Source of the DNA: an uncultured bacterium
GTDB lineage: Bacteria; Armatimonadota; JACIXR01
NCBI GenBank assembly: GCA_938041455.1
Contig: CALITO010000040.1
Span: forward strand, 1-37,382
Direction: 5' to 3'
Length of the DNA: 37,382 nt
The stretch's first letter is position 1. Each line of letters starts with the position of its first letter. Positions 16,934 through 25,877 of this stretch are shown here, piece after piece. A model generated the notes under the pieces. It did not search any database, had not been told where the DNA came from, and saw nothing but the letters and a program-made list of their open reading frames with translations. A program made the position numbers and the translations under genes.

Positions 16934-17936
16934 GGATGTGGCTAAGAAGGCGGGGGTATCAGTGACCGCCGTATCCTTTGTGATAAACAATGTGCCTGTT
17001 CCTCTTAGGGAACAAACAAAGGAGAGGATTTGGGCAGCTATAAAGGAGTTGGGTTACTTACCTAACCGAGCTGCCCAAAGCCTCGCCAGAAGAAGGGCAG
17101 AGACAATAGCCATCCTCTTCCTCCAACCTGTGTCCAATCTCTTTTCCGATATACCCTATTCCCAGATTCTCTTCGGGGTTGGTAGCAAGATAGCGGGGAG
17201 CGGGCTGAGGCTCCTTTTGATTCCACCCTTGGAGGTTAGCGAGGATAAGCCGTTCGGAAGAAAGTTACACAAAGGAGAGGCTGACGGGGTTATAGTGGCA
17301 GGTCCCATCCGTCAGGATGACAAAAGGATCAAGGAACTTGAAGCGAGCGATTTGCCCGTTATCCTCATAGGTAATTATAAGGAAGCGAAGAAAATGAGTT
17401 GTATAGATATAGATAACTTCTCCGTTGGCTATAAGGCTGTGGATTATCTGGCAAAAATAGGGCATAAAAGCATCGCTTTTCTCGGTGGCCCCATTTATTA
17501 CAGTTACGGTGAGGAGCGATTCCAAGGATATAAAAGGGCACTTTCAGACAATGACTTACCCTACCAGGAGAGAAATGTATTTCTTAGAGAGGCAACGGTA
17601 GAAGAGGGGTATAAAGCTACACTTGAAATATTGGGGAGAAAAGATAGACCAACAGCTATCTTTGCTTCCACGGGGCTTATGGGTGTGGGTGCGATAAGGG
17701 CTATAAGGGAGAAGGGGCTGGCTGTGCCGGATGACATCTCCCTTATAACCCTGCAGGAGTATCCTTCAAGCTGGATGGAACTACAACCAACAGCGATAAT
17801 TCCTCCCTTTTCCCGGTTAGGTCTCGTCGCAGCAATTGCCCTCCTCACACTGATAAAGGGGGAAAGGAAACCTCCCCTCAATAAACGCATTCCCGTTAGG
17901 CTAAAAATAGGGACAACAACGAAGCCCCTTTCTTAG
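16920..17936 (+). CDS. LacI-family transcriptional regulator
   Basis: The 338-residue protein has the N-terminal helix-turn-helix and hinge (TIKDVAKKAGVSVTAVSFVI, residues 3-22; YLPNRAAQSLARRRAETIAI) followed by a periplasmic-binding-protein-like sensor domain (GVIVAGPI, DNFSVGYKAVDYLAKIGHKS, AFLGGP, TAIFASTGLMGVGAIRAI). AGGAGG lies 10 nt before the ATG, inside the M48 gene. Family members usually sense sugars or nucleotides; the glycosidase genes in this window are natural but unproven targets, and no matching operator was found. The stop codon overlaps the stop of the convergent aminotransferase gene. Confidence 0.92.
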   Translation: MPTIKDVAKKAGVSVTAVSFVINNVPVPLREQTKERIWAAIKELGYLPNRAAQSLARRRAETIAILFLQPVSNLFSDIPYSQILFGVGSKIAGSGLRLLLIPPLEVSEDKPFGRKLHKGEADGVIVAGPIRQDDKRIKELEASDLPVILIGNYKEAKKMSCIDIDNFSVGYKAVDYLAKIGHKSIAFLGGPIYYSYGEERFQGYKRALSDNDLPYQERNVFLREATVEEGYKATLEILGRKDRPTAIFASTGLMGVGAIRAIREKGLAVPDDISLITLQEYPSSWMELQPTAIIPPFSRLGLVAAIALLTLIKGERKPPLNKRIPVRLKIGTTTKPLS

Positions 17937-19204
17937 GTTGGCAACACTGCCTCTACATCTTTAAGAGCACTTTCTAAAATCTCTACAACACGGGCGAGGA
18001 GCTCCTTGCTTATTATAAGAGGAGGTTCCAATCGTATAACCTTTGGATTATTAAGGGCATAGGCTACAAGCACTCCCCTTTGTATTAAAAAAGAGACAAC
18101 CAAGAGCCCTACATCCTCCTCCCAGAATTCAATACCCAAAAGCAAACCTTTTCCCCTTACATCTTTGATCAAATTAGCATGCTTTTCTTTCAGGATTTGT
18201 AATTCAGCGAGGAGATAATTCCCCAATTCCTCGGCTCTCTCGGGGAGCTTCTCTTCCTCAAGGACATCAAGTGTGGCAAGAGCTGCTGAGCAGGCGAGGG
18301 GATTGCCTCCGAATGTAGAGGAGTGGATGAGGGGATTCTCCTGAAATATGGTCCAGATTTTCGGGCGGGCTATCGTCGCACCTATGGGCATAATCCCACC
18401 ACCGAGGGCTTTTGCAAGACAAAGGATGTCGGGAACAACATCCCATAACTGGCAAGCAAAAATCCTCCCACAACGCCCCAATCCCGTCTGGACTTCGTCC
18501 AGAATAAGAAGCGCTCCCCTCTCATCGCAAATCGCCCTTGCCCTCCTCAGATAATCCTCAGGAGGGACATTTACTCCCCCCTCCCCCTGTATCGGTTCTA
18601 ATATCACCGCAGCGGTGGAATCGTCTACCGCTTTTTCCAAAGCTTCCCCATCACCGAATGGCACCTGCTCGCAATGCCCAAGTAACGGTTCAAAAGGCTT
18701 CTTATATATATCTCTTCCGGAAACGGAAAGCGAACCAAAGGTCTTTCCGTGAAATGAGCCGAGTGCTGATACGAATTTCTTTCTCCCCGTGAACATTCTG
18801 GCAAATTTCAAGCTTGCTTCCACGGCCTCGGCCCCACTGTTGGAGAAGAAAACATATTGCAAGTCCCCCGGCGCAAGCTGGGCGAGCCTCTCCGCCAGCT
18901 TAGCCTGGGGTGAGTTGAGGAAAATCTTGGAGGATAAGGGCATCCTGTGTAATTGTTCCTCCACCGCCTTCACCACTTTGGGATGACGATGCCCCAGGGA
19001 AAATACGCCGTATCCCCCAAGGCAGTCTATATACTCTTTCCCTTCGCTGTCCTTGATGATACAGCCCTCAGCTTCCCATTCCACCCTATCGCATCCGGCG
19101 AATCGCAAAAGATCCGCTAAATAAGGGTTAATGTAGCGTTTATAAAGCGAGAAAACATCTGGAAGCTCCTCTCTCTTCAATTCTCTCTCCTCCTTATATC
19201 TCAA
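17933..19204 (-). CDS. Class III PLP-dependent aminotransferase (putrescine/ornithine type)
   Basis: The 423-residue enzyme belongs to the acetylornithine/putrescine/4-aminobutyrate group. Landmarks are YIDCLGGYGVFSLGHRHP (58-75), the cofactor phosphate site SNSGAEAVEAS (121-131), LLILDEVQTGLGR with PLP-binding Asp236, and the Schiff-base Lys265 in CLAKALGGGIMPIGA. The N-terminal LYKRYINPYLADLLRF stretch, preceding the usual family start, resembles putrescine:2-oxoglutarate aminotransferases (PatA). The exact substrate cannot be fixed. It overlaps the upstream FHA gene by 11 nt, ending the nnr-FHA-FHA-aminotransferase run. Confidence 0.85.
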   Translation of the reverse strand: MRYKEERELKREELPDVFSLYKRYINPYLADLLRFAGCDRVEWEAEGCIIKDSEGKEYIDCLGGYGVFSLGHRHPKVVKAVEEQLHRMPLSSKIFLNSPQAKLAERLAQLAPGDLQYVFFSNSGAEAVEASLKFARMFTGRKKFVSALGSFHGKTFGSLSVSGRDIYKKPFEPLLGHCEQVPFGDGEALEKAVDDSTAAVILEPIQGEGGVNVPPEDYLRRARAICDERGALLILDEVQTGLGRCGRIFACQLWDVVPDILCLAKALGGGIMPIGATIARPKIWTIFQENPLIHSSTFGGNPLACSAALATLDVLEEEKLPERAEELGNYLLAELQILKEKHANLIKDVRGKGLLLGIEFWEEDVGLLVVSFLIQRGVLVAYALNNPKVIRLEPPLIISKELLARVVEILESALKDVEAVLPT

Positions 19205-20564
19205 ATCTTATCCTGCTTTCCCCAATCTGAATTATATCTCCGCTCTTCAACTTCTCTCTTGCTATTCGCATCCCTCCTACGAATGTGCCATTTGTTGAAC
19301 CTTCATCAACTATGTAATAGCCATCCTCTTCCAAAACTATCTTGCAGTGCTTGCGGGATACCGCCCTATCCAATATAACGAGGTCTCTATCATCAGTTCT
19401 TCCGATTGTGAACTCCTCCTTGGTTAGGGGGAAAACCTCACCCTCTAAGGGTCCTTTGATGACTACCAATCTCGGCATCCTGGTTGCGGATGGGATAGCG
19501 GGCTTGGAAGGTGCTACCGGTGCCCTTTGAGGGGGGCTGGGCTGTGCTTCCGCGGGAGGAGTTGGCAGGGGTGTGCAGGCGCAGGCCCCTGTTAGGGGAT
19601 CCTTCCTCTGCCCACAATAGGGGCAGATATCGGCTGGCGTAGGGGGCTGAGGAAGGGGAACTGCGACATCCCTCCTTTGCACCTTCTCCTTCATTTGGAA
19701 GAGAAGGGTATAACCCCCTATTTGTAATCTATCCCCATCCCTTAATATTGCTGAAGAGACAGTTTGTCCATTTAATATCACTCCACCACCCAAATCCCTT
19801 ATCTCATAGGCACCATTCCTTCGGATTAGGAGGGCATGTTTAGGGAGAACGGTCCTATCTCCGAAGAGCCCTAAATCGCAGAGTTCGTCCCTTCCTATAT
19901 AGAACTCGTCCTTATCCACGATATATTCCCTCCCTTCTTTACGCCCCGTTAAGACCTTTAGCCAGGCTCTCTTTGTAAACTCCTCCACTAAGGCGCTGGT
20001 GAAGCCCACCAGTCCCCCAATTGATGTCAAAGCGACCATCCTGCTTAAGGCATCTGTATAAAATATAAAGGGAAGGAAATCAAATAATAAACCTCCGATG
20101 AAACCCCCTATTGCTCCCCCTATGGCGCCCTTCTTTGCCCTCCACCTTGAGCGAGTTAAGAGCCCCATTGAGCATCCCACCACCCCACCCACTGCTAACC
20201 ATCCTATGCTTCTCGCCACCACTAGTTGAAGCGTAGGTAACAGGGAGTAAAAATCCTCTCCTGAGGGAATTAACATTTGGAACACTCTTTCCCCTATAAC
20301 CAATCCTCCTGCTCCCCCTAATATACCTACACAACTCCCCCAAAAGGCGAAATGTAAAAATCTTCCCTCTTGCCAAAAGGCGAGGGCAACTCCCATAGCT
20401 CCCCCTATGAAAAACCCCATTACCGCACCGAAAATGGCGTCATTCCCGTAAAGCTCTACGAGTGTCTTTTCCCTGATATGGGTAAGGGGTGTGGGCTCCA
20501 AGACCACCCAACCGATGAATCCTCCCACTGCACCAAAAATCAAGAAGACAATCGTCCTCTTCAT
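19194..20564 (-). CDS. Polytopic membrane protein with zinc ribbon and two FHA domains
   Basis: The 456-residue product starts with a glycine-rich membrane domain of several segments (about 1-195; GAVGGFIGWV, GAIGGAIGGFIGG). A first FHA-like domain follows (about 211-290); it keeps GR (224-225) and NG but has PKHA instead of SxxH, so it may not bind phosphothreonine. Next come a Pro-rich linker with a CPYC...CAC zinc ribbon (314-330) and a canonical FHA domain (about 365-456: IGR 387-389, Ser403, His406, NGT 425-427). FHA domains bind pThr peptides, usually made by Ser/Thr kinases; none is visible in the window. The zinc-ribbon/FHA tail is nearly the same as in the neighbour upstream, evidence of duplication. 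Confidence 0.85.
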   Translation of the reverse strand: MKRTIVFLIFGAVGGFIGWVVLEPTPLTHIREKTLVELYGNDAIFGAVMGFFIGGAMGVALAFWQEGRFLHFAFWGSCVGILGGAGGLVIGERVFQMLIPSGEDFYSLLPTLQLVVARSIGWLAVGGVVGCSMGLLTRSRWRAKKGAIGGAIGGFIGGLLFDFLPFIFYTDALSRMVALTSIGGLVGFTSALVEEFTKRAWLKVLTGRKEGREYIVDKDEFYIGRDELCDLGLFGDRTVLPKHALLIRRNGAYEIRDLGGGVILNGQTVSSAILRDGDRLQIGGYTLLFQMKEKVQRRDVAVPLPQPPTPADICPYCGQRKDPLTGACACTPLPTPPAEAQPSPPQRAPVAPSKPAIPSATRMPRLVVIKGPLEGEVFPLTKEEFTIGRTDDRDLVILDRAVSRKHCKIVLEEDGYYIVDEGSTNGTFVGGMRIAREKLKSGDIIQIGESRIRFEI

Positions 20565-20584
20565 AGTTTCCCCCCTCTTAAATT

Positions 20585-21751
20585 TTACATCTCGAATCTC
20601 ATTTTACTTTCCCCTATCTGGATTATATCCCCGTTCTTCAACTTTTCTCTCGTTATCCTCACCCCACCCACAAAGGTCCCATTTGTCGAGCCCTCATCCA
20701 CTATATAGTAGCCATCCTCTTCCAAGGTTATCCTACAATGCCTTCGGGAAACAGCGTTATCGGGCACCACTATATCCCTATCCTCACCTCTTCCAATGGT
20801 AACTTCCTTTTCGATAGGGAAAACGCTGCCCAGAAGTGCCCCCTCCAGCCCAACCAATCTCACTTGCCCGGCGGGTCCAACAGGTGAGACGCCTGGAGAA
20901 GGCACAGTTGTGGGTGTGCAGGCACAGGCTCCCGTTAGGGGGTCCTTCCTCTGTCCACAGTAGGGACAGATATCAGGAGAGGTAGGGACGGGGGAAGGAG
21001 GTGGAGCGGATGGTGCTTGAGCCCTCTGTTGTCTAATCATCGCTACTATGTCTATCCCTTTTCGCTTGAGGAGAAGATAAACTATGTAAAGGATTATTAA
21101 GATAATAAGAAGGGAAAGGAAAGCGCTCAGGAAAGGGTTGATGGCGCCTTTAGGAACTGGTTTTTCCTCGGGTTTCTCCATAGTTTTTTCCGCTGGAGGC
21201 TTCTCCTTAGGAGGCAGGGTAAGGGAAGCAAATGAGAGGTTGAATAGGAGGGGTTCAGTTTTCGGGGCAAGTTCCAAGTCCTGACTTACCCCAAGATCGC
21301 CCCTCCTCGCTTCAAGGAAAGCTTTCCCCTGGGGAAGAAAGTAGAAGAAGCAAGCGCCCTTGTCCTCCTCCCTCACTATATAAGTATGCTTATTTCCCAA
21401 GGGGTCCCTCAGGGTTACCACCGCATAATCTATGGGAGTGCCCCGGGAATCGGTGAGGTTGATGCCCACCTTGTATATGAGGGAGAAATCGCTCTCAGAA
21501 AAGGACAAGGAACTCTCTTGCCCTCCGAGGGACTTCTCAGCTCCCCTATTCTCTTCATCGCATATAGCCAATTTAAATTCCCCCTCGGGGACATCCACGA
21601 CGACATCCTTTCCCTCAACTGTATAGACATTTTCCCCACCATCCCTAAGGAAAAGGACGAACTTCCCCTCTTTGGGAAGGTGGAGGGTAACCTCTCTGGG
21701 GAGGGCGAGAAGGGAAATTAGGGGGATAACCAATCCAATAATTTTCCGCAT
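20585..21751 (-). CDS. Single-pass membrane protein with cytoplasmic zinc ribbon and FHA domain
   Basis: The 388-residue product has a signal peptide (MRKIIGLVIPLISLLALP), an extracytoplasmic beta-rich region (about 20-175), a Pro/Lys/Glu-rich stalk, one membrane segment (about 206-228, FLSLLIILIILYIVYLLL), then a basic stretch, a CPYC...CAC zinc ribbon (262-278) and a canonical FHA domain (about 297-388: IGR 319-321, Ser335, His338, NGT 357-359). The layout, sensor-like outside and pThr reader inside, suggests signal transfer or assembly at the membrane. It has a GGAGGCGAAGG ribosome site, and its start overlaps the end of nnr by 34 nt. Confidence 0.85.
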   Translation of the reverse strand: MRKIIGLVIPLISLLALPREVTLHLPKEGKFVLFLRDGGENVYTVEGKDVVVDVPEGEFKLAICDEENRGAEKSLGGQESSLSFSESDFSLIYKVGINLTDSRGTPIDYAVVTLRDPLGNKHTYIVREEDKGACFFYFLPQGKAFLEARRGDLGVSQDLELAPKTEPLLFNLSFASLTLPPKEKPPAEKTMEKPEEKPVPKGAINPFLSAFLSLLIILIILYIVYLLLKRKGIDIVAMIRQQRAQAPSAPPPSPVPTSPDICPYCGQRKDPLTGACACTPTTVPSPGVSPVGPAGQVRLVGLEGALLGSVFPIEKEVTIGRGEDRDIVVPDNAVSRRHCRITLEEDGYYIVDEGSTNGTFVGGVRITREKLKNGDIIQIGESKMRFEM

Positions 21752-23289
21752 CTCTTCCTTCGCCTCCTATAGGAGCGTATTATATCGAAAGCTCGGGGGA
21801 AGAAGCGGGGTAGATCCCCTGCGACCATCGCTTCCTCACCCATTTCTTCCCGAGCTAAATCACCACATAGACCGTGGAGGAAGACTCCTAAAAGTGCGGA
21901 ATTGAGGGGGGGAATTCTCTGAGCCAAAAAGCCCCCGATCATCCCCGTGAGAATATCCCCCATTCCCCCACTCGCCATTCCCGCGTTCCCCGTGGGGTTG
22001 ACGAAGCAATCCCCTTCAGGGCCAGCGACAACCGTCCTCGCCCCCTTTAGCACAACAACGCATTTTGTCTCCTGAGCCATTCTCATAGCCCAACCTACCC
22101 TATCAGCCTGTATTACTTGCACTTCCTCACCTACAAGACGAGCCATCTCCCCCGGATGGGGAGTGAGAATGAACTGCTTTCCCGAGAAATTGAACCTGCT
22201 TCCAGCAAGGCAATTCAGGGCATCAGCATCTATAACGGCGGGTATCTCCACCTCCTCCAGCAGGGTTCTTACTAACTGGCAAGTGTTAGGATTAGTTGAT
22301 AAGCCGGGACCGATGGCGAGGGCGCTACACCTTTGAAGTTTATCCCTAAGGAGGGGCAACGCTTGAGACGAAACCGTGTGCTCCTCCGTCTCAGGTAAAG
22401 GGAAAGTCATAGCCTCCGTCAGTTTTACCTCCATTATGTCATTCAAGGAGGCGGGAATGCCGAGCGTAACCAATCCTGTGCCAACCCTTAGGGCACCTTC
22501 GCAACACATCGCAGCGGCGCCCGTGAAGCCCAAAGAGCCGGCGAGGACAAAGAGGTGTCCGAAGGTTCCCTTGTGGGCATCAGGTGGTCTTTGAGGGAGT
22601 ATCTCCTTGAGAAGCGAGGGTGTGATGAGGGTAAGGGAGGGGGTGGAAAGGAGTTGGTGGGGAATTCCTATATCCGCTACGATGATTTCTCCCGCATAGG
22701 AAGCACCTGGATAAAGGATTATACCTCGTTTTGGAAGGGCAAGGGTGACGGTCTTATCAGCTTTCACCGCCACGCCCAGCACCTCGCCGTTGTCACCAAT
22801 TCCCGAGGGTATATCAACGGAGAGAACGGGTTTTCCTGAAGCGTTTATCGCCTCAATGGCTTCCTTAAAGGGAGAGGATACCTCCCCTTTCAAGCCCGTC
22901 CCGAATATTGCGTCTATTACGAGGTCCGCTTCCCTCAAATAGTTTAGCGGATTGCTTGGTAATTCCACTATTTCTATCCCCATTTTCTCCGCTATCTCCA
23001 AGTTCACCCGGGCATCTCCACTTATGTCCTCCTTTTTCCCCAACAGCAACACTTTGACATCCAATCCCGAGTTGAAGAGATGTCTCGCTGAGGCTATTCC
23101 ATCGCCTCCGTTGTTTCCCTTCCCCGCCACAATGACCACTTTTTCACCCCTTAACATCTCCAATGCTACCTCCGCTACCCTTTCCCCAGCGTTCTCCATA
23201 AGAAGGAGGGTGGGGAGGGCGAACTCCTCCCTCGCCCTCCTGTCTATCTCTCTCATCTCTTGGGAAGAAGGGAGTTTCATCACTTCCAT
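21718..23289 (-). CDS. nnr: Bifunctional NAD(P)H-hydrate repair enzyme (epimerase + dehydratase)
   Basis: The 523-residue enzyme repairs damaged NADH and NADPH hydrates. The N-terminal epimerase (YjeF_N) shows VVIVAGKGNNGGDGIASARH and DAIFGTGLKG. The C-terminal ADP-dependent dehydratase (ribokinase-like) shows AIGPGLSTN, IDADALNCLAG, LTPHPGEMARL, KGARTVVAGP and GNAGMASGGMGDILTGMI. The ATG at 23289 is chosen because AAGGTGGGGG lies 8 nt before it; a GTG at 23304 is inside that ribosome site. It heads the overlapping operon with the FHA genes. Confidence 0.95.
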   Translation of the reverse strand: MEVMKLPSSQEMREIDRRAREEFALPTLLLMENAGERVAEVALEMLRGEKVVIVAGKGNNGGDGIASARHLFNSGLDVKVLLLGKKEDISGDARVNLEIAEKMGIEIVELPSNPLNYLREADLVIDAIFGTGLKGEVSSPFKEAIEAINASGKPVLSVDIPSGIGDNGEVLGVAVKADKTVTLALPKRGIILYPGASYAGEIIVADIGIPHQLLSTPSLTLITPSLLKEILPQRPPDAHKGTFGHLFVLAGSLGFTGAAAMCCEGALRVGTGLVTLGIPASLNDIMEVKLTEAMTFPLPETEEHTVSSQALPLLRDKLQRCSALAIGPGLSTNPNTCQLVRTLLEEVEIPAVIDADALNCLAGSRFNFSGKQFILTPHPGEMARLVGEEVQVIQADRVGWAMRMAQETKCVVVLKGARTVVAGPEGDCFVNPTGNAGMASGGMGDILTGMIGGFLAQRIPPLNSALLGVFLHGLCGDLAREEMGEEAMVAGDLPRFFPRAFDIIRSYRRRRKRCGKLLDWLSP

Positions 23290-23350
23290 TATACTATCCC
23301 CCACCTTCTAAGTCTACGATACGATAAAAAGGAACCCCTCCTAAGTTTGG

Positions 23351-25810
23351 TCACCTCGTTCCGCTTTGCTTCTTCTCCTTTTTGAACTCTATCAAACTGC
23401 CAAGCGCTTCCACATTGTGGAGTTTACCCATAATGGGTATTCTCCCCTGCCAATCGGATTGAGGGAGTAAAAATACGAGCAATCGTTCATTCTTTTTGAA
23501 AGGTATCAAAGTCACGCCCTTGGTAGCGTTAGTTGGTTGTGTTAACACTGTCACGCCTGCTTTTTCCAAGGTATTGAGCACCTCTTCTATTTCGGGCAGG
23601 TCTAAATTGGGAAAGATGTCTTTGCAGATGAGGCGGGGTGGGGTATTTCCCTTATCCCTTAACCGATGGGTTTCTCCCAGTATCCGCTTCCCTATAGGTT
23701 CTTTGAAGCAATAGGTAAGAGAGGGCAAAGCCCCTTTGGATATCGGCCGTCCCCCCATATCGTAGAGCCCGAATCTTCCTGAACCTATCAACTTCACGCC
23801 TAAGCGCGCAGCTTTCCTAAGAGTTTCCAATGCTTCCCTTGGTATATAGGCGCAATCGGGCACAATGAGAACTTTATAACGGGAAAGGTCTGCGGATTTT
23901 AGAGAGTGGAATGTATATACATCGGGACAAATACCTGCCCGCACGAGAAACTTATACCAGCCCATAAAGTCAGCCCAGTCATTGGGTGGTTGGGGAAGGA
24001 AGGGGTATAAAGGCATCCGAGGTTGGAGGAGGGCAACTTCACAAACGGGTTCGTATCCCCTTAATAACTCAGCGACATTTTTGACCCGGCTAATCATACG
24101 CTTCAGCGTTTCCCCACCCAGCTCCGCGTAATTGTAATCAGGGGTTCCATACCAGCAATAATACTGGATTCCGCTATTAGAGCCCATATGTTGAAGGACG
24201 GAAAGGGAGGTGCGAGTCAACCCCGCTTCGCCCAAATAAATTCCCTTTGTGAAGTCCAAGAGGTCTATAGCCCAGACTGGTTTGCCAAATTGTCTTACTA
24301 AGTCAATAGCACAGGTGAGGGAGTCAAAATCGCCCTCTGCGGAGTTTATCTGCATTCCTATTATCTGCTGGTTGTGAGCATTCACTGCGAAATAATCAAG
24401 GGCTATTGCCACATCTTGCATATAATCCCATTCAAATGGATTGGCGAAGGAGAATGTGAGATAACTGATAACTGGACGGGAGGGGTCTGCGGAGCGACAT
24501 TCGCTAGCCATCCAATCTATGAATTTAGCGAAACTCTCAAAACGATAGTTGAACCAGTCGTCAACCACTGCGAGCGGATACTGAGGATTGCCTTCCAAAT
24601 GGATATCAGGCTGATAGGTAATGCTCGCTTTCCCTGTTTCCTGCCATAAATGAGATACCCGCTCATTTTGGCCAGCAGACCAAGCAATGAACTGCCAGCC
24701 GCCCTTCGCTGGGTCAAAATTGGGATTGAGAACGAGGTTTTCTCCCGCTTCGTTGAGCACTCTTATAGATTTGAAAGTCACCTTACCGATGCCATGTAAT
24801 TTCAAAAGAAGCCAAGCTCTATTCGCTTCAGGGGGCACGGTTAAAGAGAAATTGATAGCACCATTTCCTTTGAACTCCCTGAAGGGAGGACCCCATTCTA
24901 TCTTAAATGGTCTTGGGTCATCGGCTGTAAGCCAGGCTACTTCTAATAAAGCTGCGCCAGCGGTTAAATTTTCCGTTTCCAACTCGAGGTGGAAGGACAG
25001 TTTTTCACCCGGCTTGACGGATAGATGGCCTTCCTCATTTGTGCACCAAGCAAGGTCACAGATAGCACTTTCGGGTAAGAATACGCCTTGTGACCAATGC
25101 CCTACACCAACTGGATATAATACAGGCGGTTCTATTGCTTCCCAGTTTTCCCATTTTGTTCCCCACTGGTAATTCAGTTCCTGAAGAGAACCATATTTCT
25201 GTTTCAGCCATTCCCTGAAGCCTTCCTTATCTAACTTGGAATAGGAATAAATCAAAGGGTGCCACCATTCACAACCGTTGTTGTAGCCGTAAATGCGGTT
25301 GGCGTGTTTATGTTGAATGAGATAGGAGATTGTCTGCCGGATAAAACGAGAGAGATAAAAGCGGTAGGTTTGAGATTGATAGCAAGGGTCATCTATTATA
25401 TCTCCTTTAGGAGAACACATCGTTTCCCCCTGTGCTTTGAGCTTCTCAACAAGCCATCTTACCCCCGCTGCGTGGGCAGGTCCGGCCTCCAGCAATACGA
25501 TGAGTTTTATATCGGTCTTGTCCGCCCATTCCAATTGCTGGTCAAGAAGGGAGAAATCCCATTTGCCCTCTTCTTTTTCTATCAACGGCCAGGGAGCGCG
25601 GACTATGCAGACATTCGCGCCTGTCTGCGATATCCCTTCGTCATTGTAAGTAATCAGGGGATAGTGAGAAATGAACCCGATGGGATAATCACGCATATCC
25701 ACGCTTTTGTCCCTTGGGGATTCACCAACCTCCTCCATAGGAAACGCGGTTAAAAGAATCAATATGAGCATCAGCCAACCCATCAAGGATATGGACCAAT
25801 TATAGCGCAT
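23351..25810 (-). CDS. Secreted GH42-like (beta-galactosidase family) protein with inserted beta-sandwich
   Basis: The 819-residue product has an N-terminal hydrophobic export signal (about 10-24). The GH42 barrel begins at about 45 (GANVCIVRAPWPLIEKEEGKWDFS is the family opening, 64 onward) and includes LDKEGFREWLKQKYGSLQEL and LNYQWGTKWENWEAI. The acid/base region reads YNNGCEWWHP (Glu181, two residues later than the usual NE). A beta-sandwich of about 170 residues (about 232-405, VKPGEKLSFHLELE, LNPNF) interrupts the barrel. The expected nucleophile in GKPVWAIDLLDF is Asp516, where GH42 has Glu. A Rossmann-like trimerisation domain follows (YKVLIVPDCAYIPREALETL). Ribosome site GGAGGTGAG. 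Activity is doubtful or altered. Confidence 0.75.
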   Translation of the reverse strand: MRYNWSISLMGWLMLILILLTAFPMEEVGESPRDKSVDMRDYPIGFISHYPLITYNDEGISQTGANVCIVRAPWPLIEKEEGKWDFSLLDQQLEWADKTDIKLIVLLEAGPAHAAGVRWLVEKLKAQGETMCSPKGDIIDDPCYQSQTYRFYLSRFIRQTISYLIQHKHANRIYGYNNGCEWWHPLIYSYSKLDKEGFREWLKQKYGSLQELNYQWGTKWENWEAIEPPVLYPVGVGHWSQGVFLPESAICDLAWCTNEEGHLSVKPGEKLSFHLELETENLTAGAALLEVAWLTADDPRPFKIEWGPPFREFKGNGAINFSLTVPPEANRAWLLLKLHGIGKVTFKSIRVLNEAGENLVLNPNFDPAKGGWQFIAWSAGQNERVSHLWQETGKASITYQPDIHLEGNPQYPLAVVDDWFNYRFESFAKFIDWMASECRSADPSRPVISYLTFSFANPFEWDYMQDVAIALDYFAVNAHNQQIIGMQINSAEGDFDSLTCAIDLVRQFGKPVWAIDLLDFTKGIYLGEAGLTRTSLSVLQHMGSNSGIQYYCWYGTPDYNYAELGGETLKRMISRVKNVAELLRGYEPVCEVALLQPRMPLYPFLPQPPNDWADFMGWYKFLVRAGICPDVYTFHSLKSADLSRYKVLIVPDCAYIPREALETLRKAARLGVKLIGSGRFGLYDMGGRPISKGALPSLTYCFKEPIGKRILGETHRLRDKGNTPPRLICKDIFPNLDLPEIEEVLNTLEKAGVTVLTQPTNATKGVTLIPFKKNERLLVFLLPQSDWQGRIPIMGKLHNVEALGSLIEFKKEKKQSGTR

Positions 25811-25848
25811 TAAAGCGTCTCACCTCCTTTCATCAATTTCTATATAGT

Positions 25849-25877
25849 AGCATACCCATATTTGAGAGGTAAGCCAA
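25849..25877 (-). promoter_or_regulatory. Candidate promoter of the GH42-like gene
   Basis: On the minus strand TTGGCT (25872-25877) and TATGCT (25849-25854) are 17 nt apart, about 40 nt before the start codon. Each box matches consensus at 4 of 6 positions, so this is a moderate call. Confidence 0.4.

Noticed and set aside
23290-23350. Terminator between the GH42-like gene and nnr
   Set aside because: There is only a 4-bp AGGA/TCCT stem before TTTTT on the minus strand, too weak to call.
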